From Sulfitobacter sp. (GTDB lineage: Bacteria; Pseudomonadota; Alphaproteobacteria; Rhodobacterales; Rhodobacteraceae), in NCBI GenBank assembly GCA_029252045.1, contig JAQXCD010000002.1, positions 49,348 to 113,347 on the forward strand: a stretch of 64,000 nt of DNA. Direction: 5' to 3'. The notes under the pieces were generated by a model. That model ran no database searches. It had not been told where the DNA came from and saw only the letters and a program-made list of their open reading frames with translations. Positions within the stretch are counted from its first letter, which is position 1. Each line of letters begins with the position of its first letter. This document shows positions 55,095 through 64,000 of this stretch, in pieces. A program made the position numbers and the translations under genes.

Positions 55095-55124
55095 AAAACC
55101 CCCCCCGCTGCTGTTAGCGGGGGG
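55095..55124 (-). terminator. C/G-rich hairpin, minus-strand terminator
   Basis: CCCCCCGC, 8-base loop, GCGGGGGG. On the minus strand it is followed by GGTTTTTAGG, so it probably ends transcripts from pyrF, about 140 bases downstream of that gene. The C-run may be prone to read errors. Confidence 0.6.
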
Positions 55125-55261
55125 AAGGTGACGAACATCAGAAAGACTGTTCGTCGGGGAGTATCACCATCACATACTTACCATGAATGCAGTTTTTGAC
55201 CTAGTTCGCCGCACAAGGGGAGAGTGTCATAATTATCCCCTGTGATGGATATGGCACACGT

Positions 55262-55981
55262 TCAGGTTGTTGGTGCGGCTGACGCGATCTCCGCAAGGAC
55301 GGCGCGTGCTGCTTCTGCCGGATCATTCGCTTGATGGATTGGCCGGCCAACAACCACATGATCCGCGCCATTCTGGATGGCTTGCGCAGGTGTTGTGACC
55401 CGCTTTTGATCACCCATAGCTGCGCCTGTTGGCCGTACACCCGGTGTGACAATCAATCTTCCCGCGGCTTCGGGCAGCGCGCGGATCATTGCGGCTTCTT
55501 GGGGGGAGGCAATGACACCGTCCGCGCCTGCTTTAAAAGCGTTCAGGGCACGGGCGACGACAAGTTCGGGCACATCACCCGCACGGATCAGGCTGGCATC
55601 AAGGTCCGCACGGTCCAGCGAGGTCAGGATTGTGACGCCAAGGATCTTCATGTTGCTGCCTGCGGCCCCTTCTTTGGCGGCGCGCACAACATGGGGGTCA
55701 CCGTGGACGGTCAGAAAATCCAGATCAAACTGGGCCAGACCGCGCACTGCGGCCTCGACGGTGGCGCCAATGTCGAACAGCTTCATATCCAGAAAGATGC
55801 GCTTGCCGTGTTCCTGCTTTAGCTCATTGGCTAGGGCCAGCCCGCCGCCGGTCAGCATACCGAGCCCGATTTTGTAGAAACTGACGGCATCGCCCAATTT
55901 GTTAGCAAGTTCCAAGCCGACAACGGCATTGGGAACATCTAGGGCAACGATCAGGCGGTCATTGGAAATCAGGTCAGACAT
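55262..55981 (-). CDS. pyrF: orotidine 5'-phosphate decarboxylase
   Basis: 239 residues from the ATG at 55981 (GGAG nine bases upstream). Decarboxylates OMP to UMP. The active-site region reads FLDMKLFDIGATVEAAV, beside TPGVRPTGAAMGDQKRV and GADHVVVGRPIHQ for phosphate binding. The opening LIVALDVPN is also typical. Upstream frame to 56071 is not conserved. Confidence 0.96.
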   Translation of the reverse strand: MSDLISNDRLIVALDVPNAVVGLELANKLGDAVSFYKIGLGMLTGGGLALANELKQEHGKRIFLDMKLFDIGATVEAAVRGLAQFDLDFLTVHGDPHVVRAAKEGAAGSNMKILGVTILTSLDRADLDASLIRAGDVPELVVARALNAFKAGADGVIASPQEAAMIRALPEAAGRLIVTPGVRPTGAAMGDQKRVTTPAQAIQNGADHVVVGRPIHQANDPAEAARAVLAEIASAAPTT

Positions 55982-56212
55982 TGGCAAACGCTCCATCAGG
56001 GTCAGGATATGACAAACGCCTTGCGGCATAGGTGATGGGGCGGCTGCTGTACAGAAAAAAGGCCCGGTCACGCATATGCGGGCCGGGCCAGGCCGTCAGA
56101 GACAGTGCAGGCAGGCAAACGTCTCTGGTATTGCGCAGTTTCAGCGGTGTGCAGGGACAGTGCACATCACCGTCTAGTGGGCTGCGCAAATTCTATTGGT
56201 CAAAGCTTGGCT

Positions 56213-56527
56213 TTATGCAGCGCGGTCACTTGGCATAAAGCCAAGCTGGGCCAGCCACTGGCGCGGATCAAAGGTTGCACGTCCGGCACGGACATTAGCC
56301 ACCTGTCGGCGCATCTGCGAATACATGCCACTGCGCGTCTTGTGGCGCCGCAGGGCCTGCTTCCGGAGGCCTTGTGCTGCTTGCTCGAAACTCATGGTGA
56401 TAGGTGCTTCGATCTCGCAGGCGTATTTCTTGGCGTGGGTGCCCGTGTCGACAGTCACCATCGCTTCAAAGCACTGCGTGGCGGCATTATACACTACGTC
56501 GCTGATCCGGATTTTTGGTTGTGTCAT
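56213..56527 (-). CDS. conserved-looking hypothetical protein
   Basis: 104 residues from the ATG at 56527, which is spaced correctly from GAAGG; ATGs at 56533, 56542 and 56551 are in frame too. The first 45 residues look like a beta-sheet (IRISDVVYNAATQCFEAMVT then ACEIEAPI), the rest is helical and basic (KQALRRHKTRSGMYSQMRRQ), ending in FDPRQWLAQLGFM. No signal peptide or known motif. It lies divergent from clpB. I do not recognise the family. Confidence 0.6.
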   Translation of the reverse strand: MTQPKIRISDVVYNAATQCFEAMVTVDTGTHAKKYACEIEAPITMSFEQAAQGLRKQALRRHKTRSGMYSQMRRQVANVRAGRATFDPRQWLAQLGFMPSDRAA

Positions 56528-56902
56528 CGTCATAACCTTCATGTGTCCCAATTTTTTGCGGGAACTTTGTTGCCTCTGGTGAATAGTTGGGCACTCTTTT
56601 TGCTAAATAAACTGTTCAGCCGCGAAAAAGTTTCCCCGTATACGTCAAATAGCTGTGAGAATTGTTAATATATTTTTAAAACAAAGGCTTGAGTTGAGTG
56701 GATTTTTGCCTATCCGTGGTCACCACACCTTTCCGATTGAAACAGATCGTGCAGATGAAGGGGATGTCAGGCGAAATTTGATCCATTTTGCGTCTTGATC
56801 GGGCGGGATATGCATCCAAATAACATGTGTGAGGTCCACACCGGATGTATGCCGCCAAGCGGGTGCACCCTCCCCGTGGACGCTTTTGAAAAGGAGAATG
56901 CC
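56528..56902. other. 375-bp intergenic region before clpB
   Basis: AT-rich in its first half, holding the heat-shock promoter at 56688 and a leader of about 180 bases. I see no small gene in it. Confidence 0.6.
56688..56714 (+). promoter_or_regulatory. RpoH-type heat-shock promoter of clpB
   Basis: CTTG (56688-56691), a 17-base spacer and CCTATC (56709-56714). This fits the alphaproteobacterial sigma-32 pattern (CTTG, N16-17, CYTAT). Transcription would begin near 56721. Confidence 0.75.
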
Positions 56903-59518
56903 ATGGACTTGAGCAAGTTCACGGAACGGTCGCGCGGTTTTGTGCAGGCGGCCCAAACGATTGCAACGCGGGACAGCCATCAACGGCTGGCGCCAGAGCA
57001 TCTGCTAAAAGTGCTGATGGATGATGAAGAGGGGCTTGCGAGCAACCTCATCAATGCGGCTGGTGGCAATGCGGCAGCGGTTAAGCAAGCGGTGGATATC
57101 GCCCTTGGAAAAATGCCTAAAGTGACAGGCGACGCGGCCCAGACCTACCTGGACAGTGCGACGACCCGCGTTCTGGCCGAGGCCGAGGCGCTGGCCAAGA
57201 AAGCTGGCGACAGCTTTGTGCCGGTTGAACGGGTCTTGATGGCGCTTTGTATGGTAAAATCCGGTGCCAAAACGGCGCTGGAGGCAGGTAAGGTTTCAGC
57301 GCAGGCCCTAAACAGCGCTGTAAATGATCTGCGCAAGGGCCGGACGGCCGACAGCGCCAGCGCCGAAGACGGTTATGACGCGCTGAAGAAATACGCGCAG
57401 GATCTGACCGCACGGGCCAGTGAAGGCAAGATTGACCCGATCATCGGCCGCGACGAGGAAATCCGCCGCGCGATGCAAGTGCTCAGCCGCCGGACGAAAA
57501 ACAACCCCGTTCTGATCGGTGAGCCGGGTGTGGGTAAAACCGCAATCGCCGAAGGCTTGGCATTGCGCATCGTCAATGGCGATGTGCCTGAAAGCTTGCG
57601 CAACAAAAAGCTGATGTCACTTGATATGGGCGCGCTGATCGCCGGTGCGAAATATCGCGGTGAGTTTGAGGAGCGGTTGAAGGCTGTTCTGACCGAAGTC
57701 ACCGAGGCCGCAGGCCAGATCATCCTGTTCATCGACGAGATGCACACGCTGGTTGGTGCAGGCAAAGCAGATGGTGCGATGGACGCAGCCAACCTGATTA
57801 AACCGGCGCTTGCGCGTGGGGAGCTGCATTGCATCGGTGCAACCACTTTGGATGAATATCGTAAGTATGTAGAAAAGGACGCGGCCCTTGCACGGCGTTT
57901 CCAGCCGGTCATGGTCTTGGAGCCTACTGTAGAGGACACCATCAGCATCCTGCGCGGCATCAAGGAGAAGTACGAGTTGCACCACGGCGTGCGGATTGCG
58001 GACAGTGCACTGGTCGCGGCGGCAACGCTGAGCCATCGTTACATAACCGACCGTTTTCTGCCCGACAAAGCGATTGACCTGATGGACGAGGCGGCAAGCC
58101 GCTTGCGCATGGAGGTCGACAGCAAGCCCGAAGAGTTGGACGCGCTGGACCGCCAGATTTTGCAGCTGCAAATCGAGGAAGAAGCGCTGAAGGCCGAGGA
58201 CGATCAGGCCAGCAAGGATCGTCTGGAAGCGCTCCAGAAGGATTTGGCGGGTCTGAAGGAACGTAGTGACGCGCTGACAGCCGCTTGGCAGGCCGAGCGG
58301 GACAAGCTGGCAGGCGCGCGTGATATCAAGGAAAAACTGGACCGCGCGCGTGCCGATCTGGACATCGCCAAACGTGATGGCAATCTAGCGAAGGCCGGTG
58401 AGCTGTCGTATGGTGTGATCCCGCAGTTGGAGCGTGAACTGGTTGAAGCAGAAAGTCGTGACGAAGGCATGATGGTCGAAGAGGCGGTGCGCCCTGACCA
58501 GATTGCATCCGTGGTCGAGCGGTGGACCGGTATTCCGGCGGGTAAAATGCTGGAAGGCGAGCGCGAGAAGCTGTTGCAGATGGAAGAGCAACTGCACAGC
58601 CGCGTGATCGGTCAGGATGCTGCCGTTAAGGCCGTGGCCAATGCGGTGCGCCGTTCGCGTGCTGGTCTGAACGACGAAGACCGTCCGCTGGGCAGCTTCC
58701 TGTTCCTTGGACCCACAGGTGTGGGTAAGACCGAGCTGACCAAGGCAGTGGCCGAGTTCATGTTTGACGACGACAGTGCCATGGTGCGGATTGATATGTC
58801 GGAGTTCATGGAGAAACACGCGGTGTCCCGTCTGATTGGCGCCCCTCCGGGCTATGTGGGCTATGATGAAGGCGGTGTGTTGACCGAGGCCGTGCGTCGC
58901 CGCCCCTATCAGGTGGTACTGTTCGACGAGGTCGAGAAGGCCCACCCCGATGTGTTCAACGTGCTCTTGCAGGTCCTGGACGACGGTGTGTTGACGGACG
59001 GGCAAGGCCGGACGGTGGATTTCAAGCAGACGCTGATCATCCTCACGTCCAACCTTGGTGCCCAAGCACTCAGCATGGCCCCTGATGGCAGTGATATGGT
59101 GCAGGCCAAGAAAGACGTGATGGAAGCGGTCCGCGGTCATTTTCGCCCCGAGTTCCTGAACCGTCTGGACGAGACGATCATCTTTGACCGCCTGAACCGT
59201 GAAAACATGGACGGCATCGTGACAATCCAGATGGCGCGCCTGCTCAAGCGGCTGGCCGCCCGCAAGATCGAGCTGTCGCTTGACGATGCGGCGCGCAAAT
59301 GGCTGGCGGATGAGGGGTATGACCCCGTGTTCGGGGCGCGTCCTCTCAAGCGGGTGATCCAGTCGGCGTTGCAGAACCCGCTGGCAGAAATGCTGCTGGC
59401 TGGCGATGTGAGTGACGGAGACCTCGTGCCGGTGACGGCAGGAGCGGACGGGTTGATCATCGGTGACCGTGTCGCCGCCAGCAACCGGCCCAAGCCCGAT
59501 GAGGCGACCGTTCATTAA
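56903..59518 (+). CDS. clpB: ATP-dependent chaperone ClpB
   Basis: 871 residues from the ATG at 56903 (AAAAGGAG upstream). Protein disaggregase working with DnaK. Clp N-domain (1-145), first AAA module with Walker [16 protein letters not shown] (about residue 206) and Walker [15 protein letters not shown], a long coiled-coil middle domain (about 400-530), second AAA module with Walker [16 protein letters not shown] (about 603) and [14 protein letters not shown], and the D2-small domain. The upstream frame to 56795 is leader sequence. Confidence 0.97.
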   Translation: MDLSKFTERSRGFVQAAQTIATRDSHQRLAPEHLLKVLMDDEEGLASNLINAAGGNAAAVKQAVDIALGKMPKVTGDAAQTYLDSATTRVLAEAEALAKKAGDSFVPVERVLMALCMVKSGAKTALEAGKVSAQALNSAVNDLRKGRTADSASAEDGYDALKKYAQDLTARASEGKIDPIIGRDEEIRRAMQVLSRRTKNNPVLIGEPGVGKTAIAEGLALRIVNGDVPESLRNKKLMSLDMGALIAGAKYRGEFEERLKAVLTEVTEAAGQIILFIDEMHTLVGAGKADGAMDAANLIKPALARGELHCIGATTLDEYRKYVEKDAALARRFQPVMVLEPTVEDTISILRGIKEKYELHHGVRIADSALVAAATLSHRYITDRFLPDKAIDLMDEAASRLRMEVDSKPEELDALDRQILQLQIEEEALKAEDDQASKDRLEALQKDLAGLKERSDALTAAWQAERDKLAGARDIKEKLDRARADLDIAKRDGNLAKAGELSYGVIPQLERELVEAESRDEGMMVEEAVRPDQIASVVERWTGIPAGKMLEGEREKLLQMEEQLHSRVIGQDAAVKAVANAVRRSRAGLNDEDRPLGSFLFLGPTGVGKTELTKAVAEFMFDDDSAMVRIDMSEFMEKHAVSRLIGAPPGYVGYDEGGVLTEAVRRRPYQVVLFDEVEKAHPDVFNVLLQVLDDGVLTDGQGRTVDFKQTLIILTSNLGAQALSMAPDGSDMVQAKKDVMEAVRGHFRPEFLNRLDETIIFDRLNRENMDGIVTIQMARLLKRLAARKIELSLDDAARKWLADEGYDPVFGARPLKRVIQSALQNPLAEMLLAGDVSDGDLVPVTAGADGLIIGDRVAASNRPKPDEATVH

Positions 59519-59521
59519 CGC

Positions 59522-59550
59522 AAAAAGGCCCGCAGCGATGCGGGCCTTTT
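59522..59550. terminator. bidirectional terminator between clpB and RTX gene
   Basis: AAAAAGGCCCGC, AGCGAT, GCGGGCCTTTT; A and T runs on both sides. Confidence 0.9.
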
Positions 59551-59569
59551 CATTTCAGATCAGGAGACT

Positions 59570-60946
59570 TCAGAAGATGAAGTCGGCATCACTAATCAGC
59601 AGGGCATCGGTATCTAGTAGGGTGACCGAAGCAGGCCCGCCTGTGGTGATGATGGTATCTGTACCATTCTGGGTGATGAACAGATCAGCGGCGCTGTTGA
59701 CGCCGACGTAACCGGAGAAGTCGAGCAGATCGACGCCGTCTTCGAAATCGGTGATCGTGTCGCGGTGCGATGTAATCTCGAAGATGAAGATGTCCGCGCC
59801 TGCGCCGCCGGTCATCAGGTCCTTGCCGATACCGCCGTTCAGGATGTCATTACCGTCGCCACCATCAAGCAGGTCATTGCCATGATCGCCGGTCAGCGTA
59901 ACGTTGCCCGTCCCGCCGTAGAGACGGTCATTGTTCCGGCCGCCGCCCAGTGCCACATCATTGCCGTCACCGCCGGTCAGCTTGTCCTTGCCTGCGCCGC
60001 CATCAAGGAAGTCGTCGCCCGCCTTGCCGTCAAGCTGGCCATTGCCGTCGTTGCCGCACATGAAATCAACACCGGATTTGCCGTTTACCTTGTCGTCGAT
60101 CACATCGCCGTTAAAGACTTTGTCCACGAGAATGAAATCGTCGTTGTCGAGCTCTGCTGCCGCGCGGCCCTCAAGCGTGATCTGGTTGCCGTCGCCCAGA
60201 TCAATCACGACATTGCCTTCGACATCCGTCAGCGTCAGATCTTCGATGGCGTTGATGCCCAGTGCTTGCAGGTCGATCTTGTCCGCGCCGAGGGTGAAAT
60301 CGGTGATGGTATCCGCGCCGCTGCTGGCGCCGATCACGAACACATCATTATCCGCACCGCCGGTGAGGGTGTCATTGCCCGCGTCGCCATTGACGGTGTC
60401 ATTGCCTGCGCCGCCATCGAATGTGTCATCACCGCCCAGCAGCGAGACATTGTCATCGGAGGATGTACCGACGAAATTGTCAGCGCCTTCGGTGATGGGG
60501 GGCACAACCACGGCTTCGTTGAAGGTAATGGAGTAACTTTCGGGCGTGCCATCCCCCATTACCTGAAATGCGAGGCTGGTGTGCTGCAAAGGTGTGAAGT
60601 TGAAAGAGAAGGTATTGCCGTTGATGGTCAGCGGGGAGGTCACGACAAAATCACGAACCCAGCCGGTGTCAGCCTGAGGCGAGGCCGCCGCGCCATCGGT
60701 GATATAGTAATTCATGGAGTGAAAGTTGGAGGAGTTGATCAGCGTCAGGGCAGTTGTGTCAGAGACATCATCGACTGTCACTGTGACAGTATATTCCTGA
60801 CCAATTGTCATCCCCTGAAAGTTGACGCCGTCCTGGGTGTCACCGCCGCCGATTGCGCCGTTGAAAACATCGCCTTCGAGAACGCTGTAGTTGCCCGTCG
60901 CATAGGCGCTGATGGACGCGTCCACGCCTTCATTGATAATTGCCAT
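59570..60946 (-). CDS. RTX (calcium-binding nonapeptide repeat) secreted protein
   Basis: 458 residues, very acidic and Gly/Asp-rich. The first 150 residues form a beta-rich domain of unknown kind (EYTVTVTVDDVSDTTALTLI). Nonapeptide repeats of the GGxGxDxUx type occur in two blocks, about 165-215 and 300-395, with an Asn/Asp-rich inter-repeat. The end (FEDGVDLLDFSGY, ending DADFIF) looks like a type I secretion signal. It lacks a Sec signal. No ABC exporter or TolC gene lies in the window, and no enzymatic domain is evident. Confidence 0.85.
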   Translation of the reverse strand: MAIINEGVDASISAYATGNYSVLEGDVFNGAIGGGDTQDGVNFQGMTIGQEYTVTVTVDDVSDTTALTLINSSNFHSMNYYITDGAAASPQADTGWVRDFVVTSPLTINGNTFSFNFTPLQHTSLAFQVMGDGTPESYSITFNEAVVVPPITEGADNFVGTSSDDNVSLLGGDDTFDGGAGNDTVNGDAGNDTLTGGADNDVFVIGASSGADTITDFTLGADKIDLQALGINAIEDLTLTDVEGNVVIDLGDGNQITLEGRAAAELDNDDFILVDKVFNGDVIDDKVNGKSGVDFMCGNDGNGQLDGKAGDDFLDGGAGKDKLTGGDGNDVALGGGRNNDRLYGGTGNVTLTGDHGNDLLDGGDGNDILNGGIGKDLMTGGAGADIFIFEITSHRDTITDFEDGVDLLDFSGYVGVNSAADLFITQNGTDTIITTGGPASVTLLDTDALLISDADFIF

Positions 60947-61140
60947 GTATTAATACCTCATTAGAGTTTCTTACAAATGCGCCGGGCGGGGCGCCAATCG
61001 CGGTCGCGGCCCGGTCGTCCTGTAGAGGTACTGAGGTATTTCGGCGAATCTGCGGATGAATTGAGGCAATTTCAAATCTAATCTTGGGGAGCTTAGGACA
61101 ATGCGTTTCAACTTGAGGCCTGCTTGCACGGCGCCCATGG

Positions 61141-61171
61141 AAAAGCCCGCCGACGGGGGATGTCGGCGGGC
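61141..61171 (-). terminator. terminator of the fasciclin gene
   Basis: On the minus strand GCCCGCCGAC, 7-base loop, GTCGGCGGGC, then TTTT, 26 bases after the stop. Confidence 0.85.
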
Positions 61172-61196
61172 TGGTCATATGCTCTATTATATAGAG

Positions 61197-61679
61197 TTAT
61201 GAACCGGGCATGATCACCTTGTCGATGACGTGGATCACACCGTTTGTTGCTTCGATGTCTGCTGTGACAACGGTGGCGTCATCCACCATCACGCCATTGT
61301 CCAGATCGATCATGACGGTGTCGCCGTTGACAGTAGCGGCTTCCATGTCGTCGGTCAGGTCTGTGGACATCACTTTGCCCGCGATGACGTGGTAGGTCAG
61401 GATGGCGGCCAGCGCTTCCTTGTTCTCGGGTTTCAGCAGATCGGCCACTGTGCCTTCTGGCAGGGCAGCAAAGGCTGCATCGGTTGGGGCGAATACGGTG
61501 AACGGGCCTTCGCCTTTCAGTGTGTCGACCAGACCGGCGGCTTCTGCGGCGGCCAGCAATGTGCCGAAATCACCAGCGGCGGCGGCTGTGTCTACGATGT
61601 CTTTCGCGTGGCCGGCGGCAAAGGCGGACGTTGCGAGTGCTGCGGCTGCGGTCAGGGAAAGTACTGTAGTGCGGAACAT
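61197..61679 (-). CDS. fasciclin-domain secreted protein
   Basis: 160 residues, with AAGGAGATC before the ATG at 61679. Signal peptide ending SAFAAG, then one FAS1 domain: [32 protein letters not shown] and [18 protein letters not shown]1 proteins act in adhesion or the cell surface; bacterial single-domain forms are of uncertain role. Divergent from msrP across 354 bp. Confidence 0.93.
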   Translation of the reverse strand: MFRTTVLSLTAAAALATSAFAAGHAKDIVDTAAAAGDFGTLLAAAEAAGLVDTLKGEGPFTVFAPTDAAFAALPEGTVADLLKPENKEALAAILTYHVIAGKVMSTDLTDDMEAATVNGDTVMIDLDNGVMVDDATVVTADIEATNGVIHVIDKVIMPGS

Positions 61680-62033
61680 AGTGATCTCCTTGGGTTGGGT
61701 TAAATGCGTGTTGTCGCATTGGAAGGAATACACGGGGGATCGCGTTTGGTTCACATTCGCATGCAGGTATATTTCCTTGACGGAACGCGTGCATGAACTG
61801 GCAGGCGCAGCAGTGGCAGTATTCGGCCAAGGTGTTGTTCGGCAGGCGAAAAGGCGCAGGATTACAGCGATGCACTGCGACATTTCATCCGGACCTCTTG
61901 CCCTCCATGTGTTGCGATTGGCTGCACTAGGGCTTCTGACAATCGAGTGTATGGAATGAAACCTTAGATGATTTGGTTTGGTGGTTGGGGTGTGGTGCCC
62001 TAGGTATAGTGTAATCGTTAAGGAGACAGGCCC
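61680..62033. other. 354-bp intergenic region between fasciclin gene and msrP
   Basis: Divergent promoters for both genes are expected here, but I could not pick out a convincing one by eye. Frames running through it are shadows of no clear gene. Confidence 0.5.
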
Positions 62034-62945
62034 ATGGCCATGCGTTGGAAAAACACCCTCAAAGATCACCACGTCACGGACGAGGCGGCGTTTATGAACC
62101 GTCGCCAGTTGATGGGGGGCGCAGCGGCCTGGCTGGGTCTGGCCACGATCGGGACAGGGGCCGTGCGCGCGGCGGGTGAGGATCTGGTACCCAACAGCTA
62201 TGAGGACATCACACAGTATAACAACTACTACGAATTCGGCACCGGCAAGGATGATCCAGCCCGCTATGCAGACCGCCTCACGACGCAGCCCTGGACCGTC
62301 AAGATCGACGGGTTAGTGGACAAGCCGGGGGATTACGCCTTTGAAGATATCATGAAGGCCATGACCATCGAGGAACGCATCTACCGGTTCCGTTGTGTCG
62401 AGGCGTGGTCGATGGTTGTGCCGTGGAACGGGTTTGAGCTGGCCGATTTGCTGGCGATGGCGGGCGTACAGTCCGGCGCGAAGTATGTAGCGTTTGAAAC
62501 TGCACTGCGTCCCGACGAAATGCCGGGCGTCGCCTTCCCTGTTCTGGACTGGCCGTATGTTGAGGGCCTGCGTCTGGACGAGGCGATGCATCCGCTGACG
62601 ATGATGGCGACAGGCATCTACGGCAAAGACATCCCTAACCAGAACGGCGCGCCGCTTCGTTTGGTGGTGCCGTGGAAGTATGGTTATAAATCCATCAAGT
62701 CTGTCGTGCGGATCACCCTGACGGACAAGCAGCCCGCGACCAGCTGGAACAAAGCCAACGCGCGCGAGTACGGATTCTATAGTAACGTAAACCCTGAAGT
62801 GGATCACCCCCGCTGGTCGCAGGCGTCCGAGCGTATGATTGGTGGCGGGCTGTTTTCCAAGCGTATCCCGACATTGATGATGAACGGCTATACAGATGAA
62901 GTGAGCAGCCTGTACGCCGGAATGGACCTTCCCAAAGACATATAA
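62034..62945 (+). CDS. msrP: protein-methionine-sulfoxide reductase catalytic subunit
   Basis: 303 residues. AAGGAG stands eight bases before the ATG at 62034; the ATG at 62040 is also possible. A Tat-like signal [15 protein letters not shown] lies after a 20-residue lead. The molybdopterin site includes [17 protein letters not shown] with the Mo-ligand cysteine, and [15 protein letters not shown]. It repairs oxidised methionines in periplasmic proteins with electrons from MsrQ, encoded 111 bases downstream. Confidence 0.96.
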   Translation: MAMRWKNTLKDHHVTDEAAFMNRRQLMGGAAAWLGLATIGTGAVRAAGEDLVPNSYEDITQYNNYYEFGTGKDDPARYADRLTTQPWTVKIDGLVDKPGDYAFEDIMKAMTIEERIYRFRCVEAWSMVVPWNGFELADLLAMAGVQSGAKYVAFETALRPDEMPGVAFPVLDWPYVEGLRLDEAMHPLTMMATGIYGKDIPNQNGAPLRLVVPWKYGYKSIKSVVRITLTDKQPATSWNKANAREYGFYSNVNPEVDHPRWSQASERMIGGGLFSKRIPTLMMNGYTDEVSSLYAGMDLPKDI

Positions 62946-62960
62946 GGTACCACCAGTGTG

Positions 62961-62999
62961 AACACGGGCCGGAACTTATCCAAGCTCCGGCCCGTGTTT
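62961..62999 (+). terminator. hairpin between msrP and msrQ
   Basis: AACACGGGCCGGA, 12-base loop, TCCGGCCCGTGTTT. It could end part of the msrP transcripts and so lower msrQ. Confidence 0.7.
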
Positions 63000-63056
63000 G
63001 GTTTTAAGTGATGTATATAGTAGCCGTGATTACCCGCTCCGCGGGGAGGAGTATAT

Positions 63057-63662
63057 GTGACCGCCATCATCGACCGTATCAACACCACCCTGCGCCGCAT
63101 CCCGACTTGGGCTGTCTATATACTATGTCTTCTGCCGGTTCCGTGGCTGCTCTATCTGGGTATGACAAACGGCTTGGGCCGTGAGCCGATCAAGGCACTG
63201 GAGCACGAGCTGGGTGAGATCGCCCTACAGCTGTTGATCGTTGGCCTATGCGTGACACCTTTGCGCAAATATGCCGGCCTCAACCTGATGAAGTTCCGCA
63301 GGGCGATTGGCGTGCTGGCATTCACCTATGTCGCATTGCATCTGGCCGTATGGGTTGTTCTGGATATGAGCCTCCTGTGGCAGCAGATGTGGGCGGATGT
63401 CTGGAAGCGCCCTTACATCACAATCGGGATGGCGGGGTTTATCCTTCTGTTGCCGCTGGCGTCGACCTCCAACAACCTGTCTGTGCGCAAGCTGGGTGCA
63501 GCGGGTTGGCGTAAGCTCCATAAACTAACCTATGTCGCGGTGTTGTTGGGGGGGATCCATTACATATGGCTGGTAAAGGGCATCCAGCTGGAGCCGATCC
63601 TCTATATGGCGGCGATTCTAGGTCTACTTGCTATGCGGGCGGTGGAGATTCGTAAGAACTGA
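63057..63662 (+). CDS. msrQ: heme-binding membrane subunit of MsrPQ
   Basis: 201 residues, GTG start with GGGGAGGAG upstream. Six or so membrane helices of the ferric-reductase-like type, with LRKYAGLNLMKFRRAIGVLA, HLAVWVVLDM and a heme-ligand histidine in HKLTYVAVLLGGIHYIW. It passes electrons from the quinone pool to MsrP. Confidence 0.95.
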   Translation: MTAIIDRINTTLRRIPTWAVYILCLLPVPWLLYLGMTNGLGREPIKALEHELGEIALQLLIVGLCVTPLRKYAGLNLMKFRRAIGVLAFTYVALHLAVWVVLDMSLLWQQMWADVWKRPYITIGMAGFILLLPLASTSNNLSVRKLGAAGWRKLHKLTYVAVLLGGIHYIWLVKGIQLEPILYMAAILGLLAMRAVEIRKN

Positions 63663-63724
63663 TCGTTTGATTCCCTGTCCGAGGCCGGATTCGGGGTGAT
63701 TTGGTGCAGAATAGAGAGGGGGCT

Positions 63725-63745
63725 TGTGGGTAAGTCTGTGGATAA
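63725..63745 (+). promoter_or_regulatory. two DnaA-box-like sites in direct repeat
   Basis: TGTGGGTAA (63725-63733, one mismatch) and TGTGGATAA (63737-63745, perfect match to the DnaA box on the complementary strand), 12 bases apart. The 338-bp region 63663-64000 holds these, an A-rich stretch and the promoter at 63893. Confidence 0.45.
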
Positions 63746-63851
63746 CACCATATCTTGAAAATGGCGTTCGTAAGTTGACCTTAGGGATGCGTAACAAAGC
63801 TGCGCAGAATGAGGTGTTCGCGCAATCAATTGAATCTAACGCGTTGAATTT

Positions 63852-63926
63852 CATAAAAAATCAGAAAAAACGGAAAACCTTCAAAAAAGCACTTGCGGCT
63901 GTAGGGAAGTAACCCTAGAACCCCCC
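63852..63926 (+). promoter_or_regulatory. strong stable-RNA (probable rrn) promoter at the right edge
   Basis: A-tracts at 63852-63889 resemble an UP element. The -35 TTGCGG (63893-63898), 16-base spacer and -10 CTAGAA (63915-63920) are followed by a GC-rich discriminator CCCCCC. The following 70 bases have no gene-like frame and resemble an rRNA leader. The 16S gene would lie beyond the window. Confidence 0.55.
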
Positions 63927-64000
63927 TTACCGAAGCGCAGCAATGAGCGACGGGGCAGCGGACGGGACACGGTGGAGACGCCGGGGATTGGAAGCGAAGT

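Noticed and set aside
61402..61959. 185-residue + strand frame opposite the fasciclin gene
   Set aside because: It is the complement of the fasciclin coding region; no ribosome site or motif.
63724..63912. 62-residue frame, TTG start
   Set aside because: It runs through the DnaA-box-like sites and the -35 of the probable rrn promoter, has no ribosome site and no protein-like composition.
1..64000. Mobile elements, prophage, CRISPR or defence islands
   Set aside because: No transposase, integrase, phage structural gene or regularly spaced repeat was seen; gene order looks like stable chromosome.

Overview
The window looks like chromosomal DNA of a marine alphaproteobacterium of the Rhodobacteraceae (Roseobacter group). 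This rests on the gene set and gene order: an SdhAF4-like protein before rsmB, heparinase-like gene before purH, lspA-bamF-M16 pair, RpoE/ChrR next to the FAD/DUF1365/DUF3833 operon, and a fadD-liv-paaK operon. Alphaproteobacterial promoter patterns agree with this. The DNA is moderately GC-rich and almost fully coding. I see no phage, insertion sequence, integrase or CRISPR array.

Layout. 1-8137: housekeeping genes, namely dapB (5' end outside the window), a small secreted protein, an SDHAF4-like protein, rsmB, a PhnD-like binding protein (opposite strand), a heparinase II/III-like protein, purH, lspA and a BamF-like lipoprotein. 8246-10893: two coupled M16 peptidase subunits. 10957-14752 (minus): uraH, deoC and a two-domain ALDH16-like dehydrogenase. 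15034-16694: a frameshifted rhodanese-like gene and a membrane-anchored LysM protein. 16847-21031: a ureide pathway operon (fused allantoinase/OHCU decarboxylase, ureidoglycine aminohydrolase, ureidoglycolate lyase, NCS2 permease) closed by a strong terminator. 21211-24242: mutL-rmuC.

24274-30329 is a singlet-oxygen/envelope stress locus. An ECF sigma factor and its zinc anti-sigma ChrR face a five-gene operon (FAD oxidoreductase, DUF1365, MFS, DUF3833, SDR). A near-ideal RpoE-type promoter precedes rpoE. The cyclopropane-fatty-acid-synthase-like gene usual in such operons is missing. 30417-36606 (mixed strands) holds a GST, a histidine phosphatase, a stand-alone formate dehydrogenase alpha subunit, an M20 amidohydrolase and a response regulator overlapping a hybrid kinase (36603-38522).

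38709-48202 is a large + strand operon: acyl-CoA ligase, LivG, LivH, a 69-aa two-helix membrane protein, LivM, binding protein, LivF, a VIT-family transporter and an atypical PaaK-like protein. It looks like a coupled import-and-CoA-activation system for an unidentified organic acid. 48269-64000: an FbpB-type permease, YghU-like GST, MtfA-like peptidase, rpmJ, tRNA-Val, N-formylglutamate amidohydrolase, a DinB-family polymerase, NUDIX, pyrF, a small unknown gene, clpB with a heat-shock promoter, an RTX protein, a fasciclin protein and msrPQ. The right edge holds two DnaA-box-like sites and what looks like a strong rRNA-operon promoter.

Most interesting non-genic signals: a two-copy intergenic repeat (34653-34702 and 53247-53310, opposite orientation), a three-copy short intergenic motif (10926, 40767, 49973), and a 12-bp-stem hairpin between livK and livF. 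All assignments come from reading the sequence; no database search was run.
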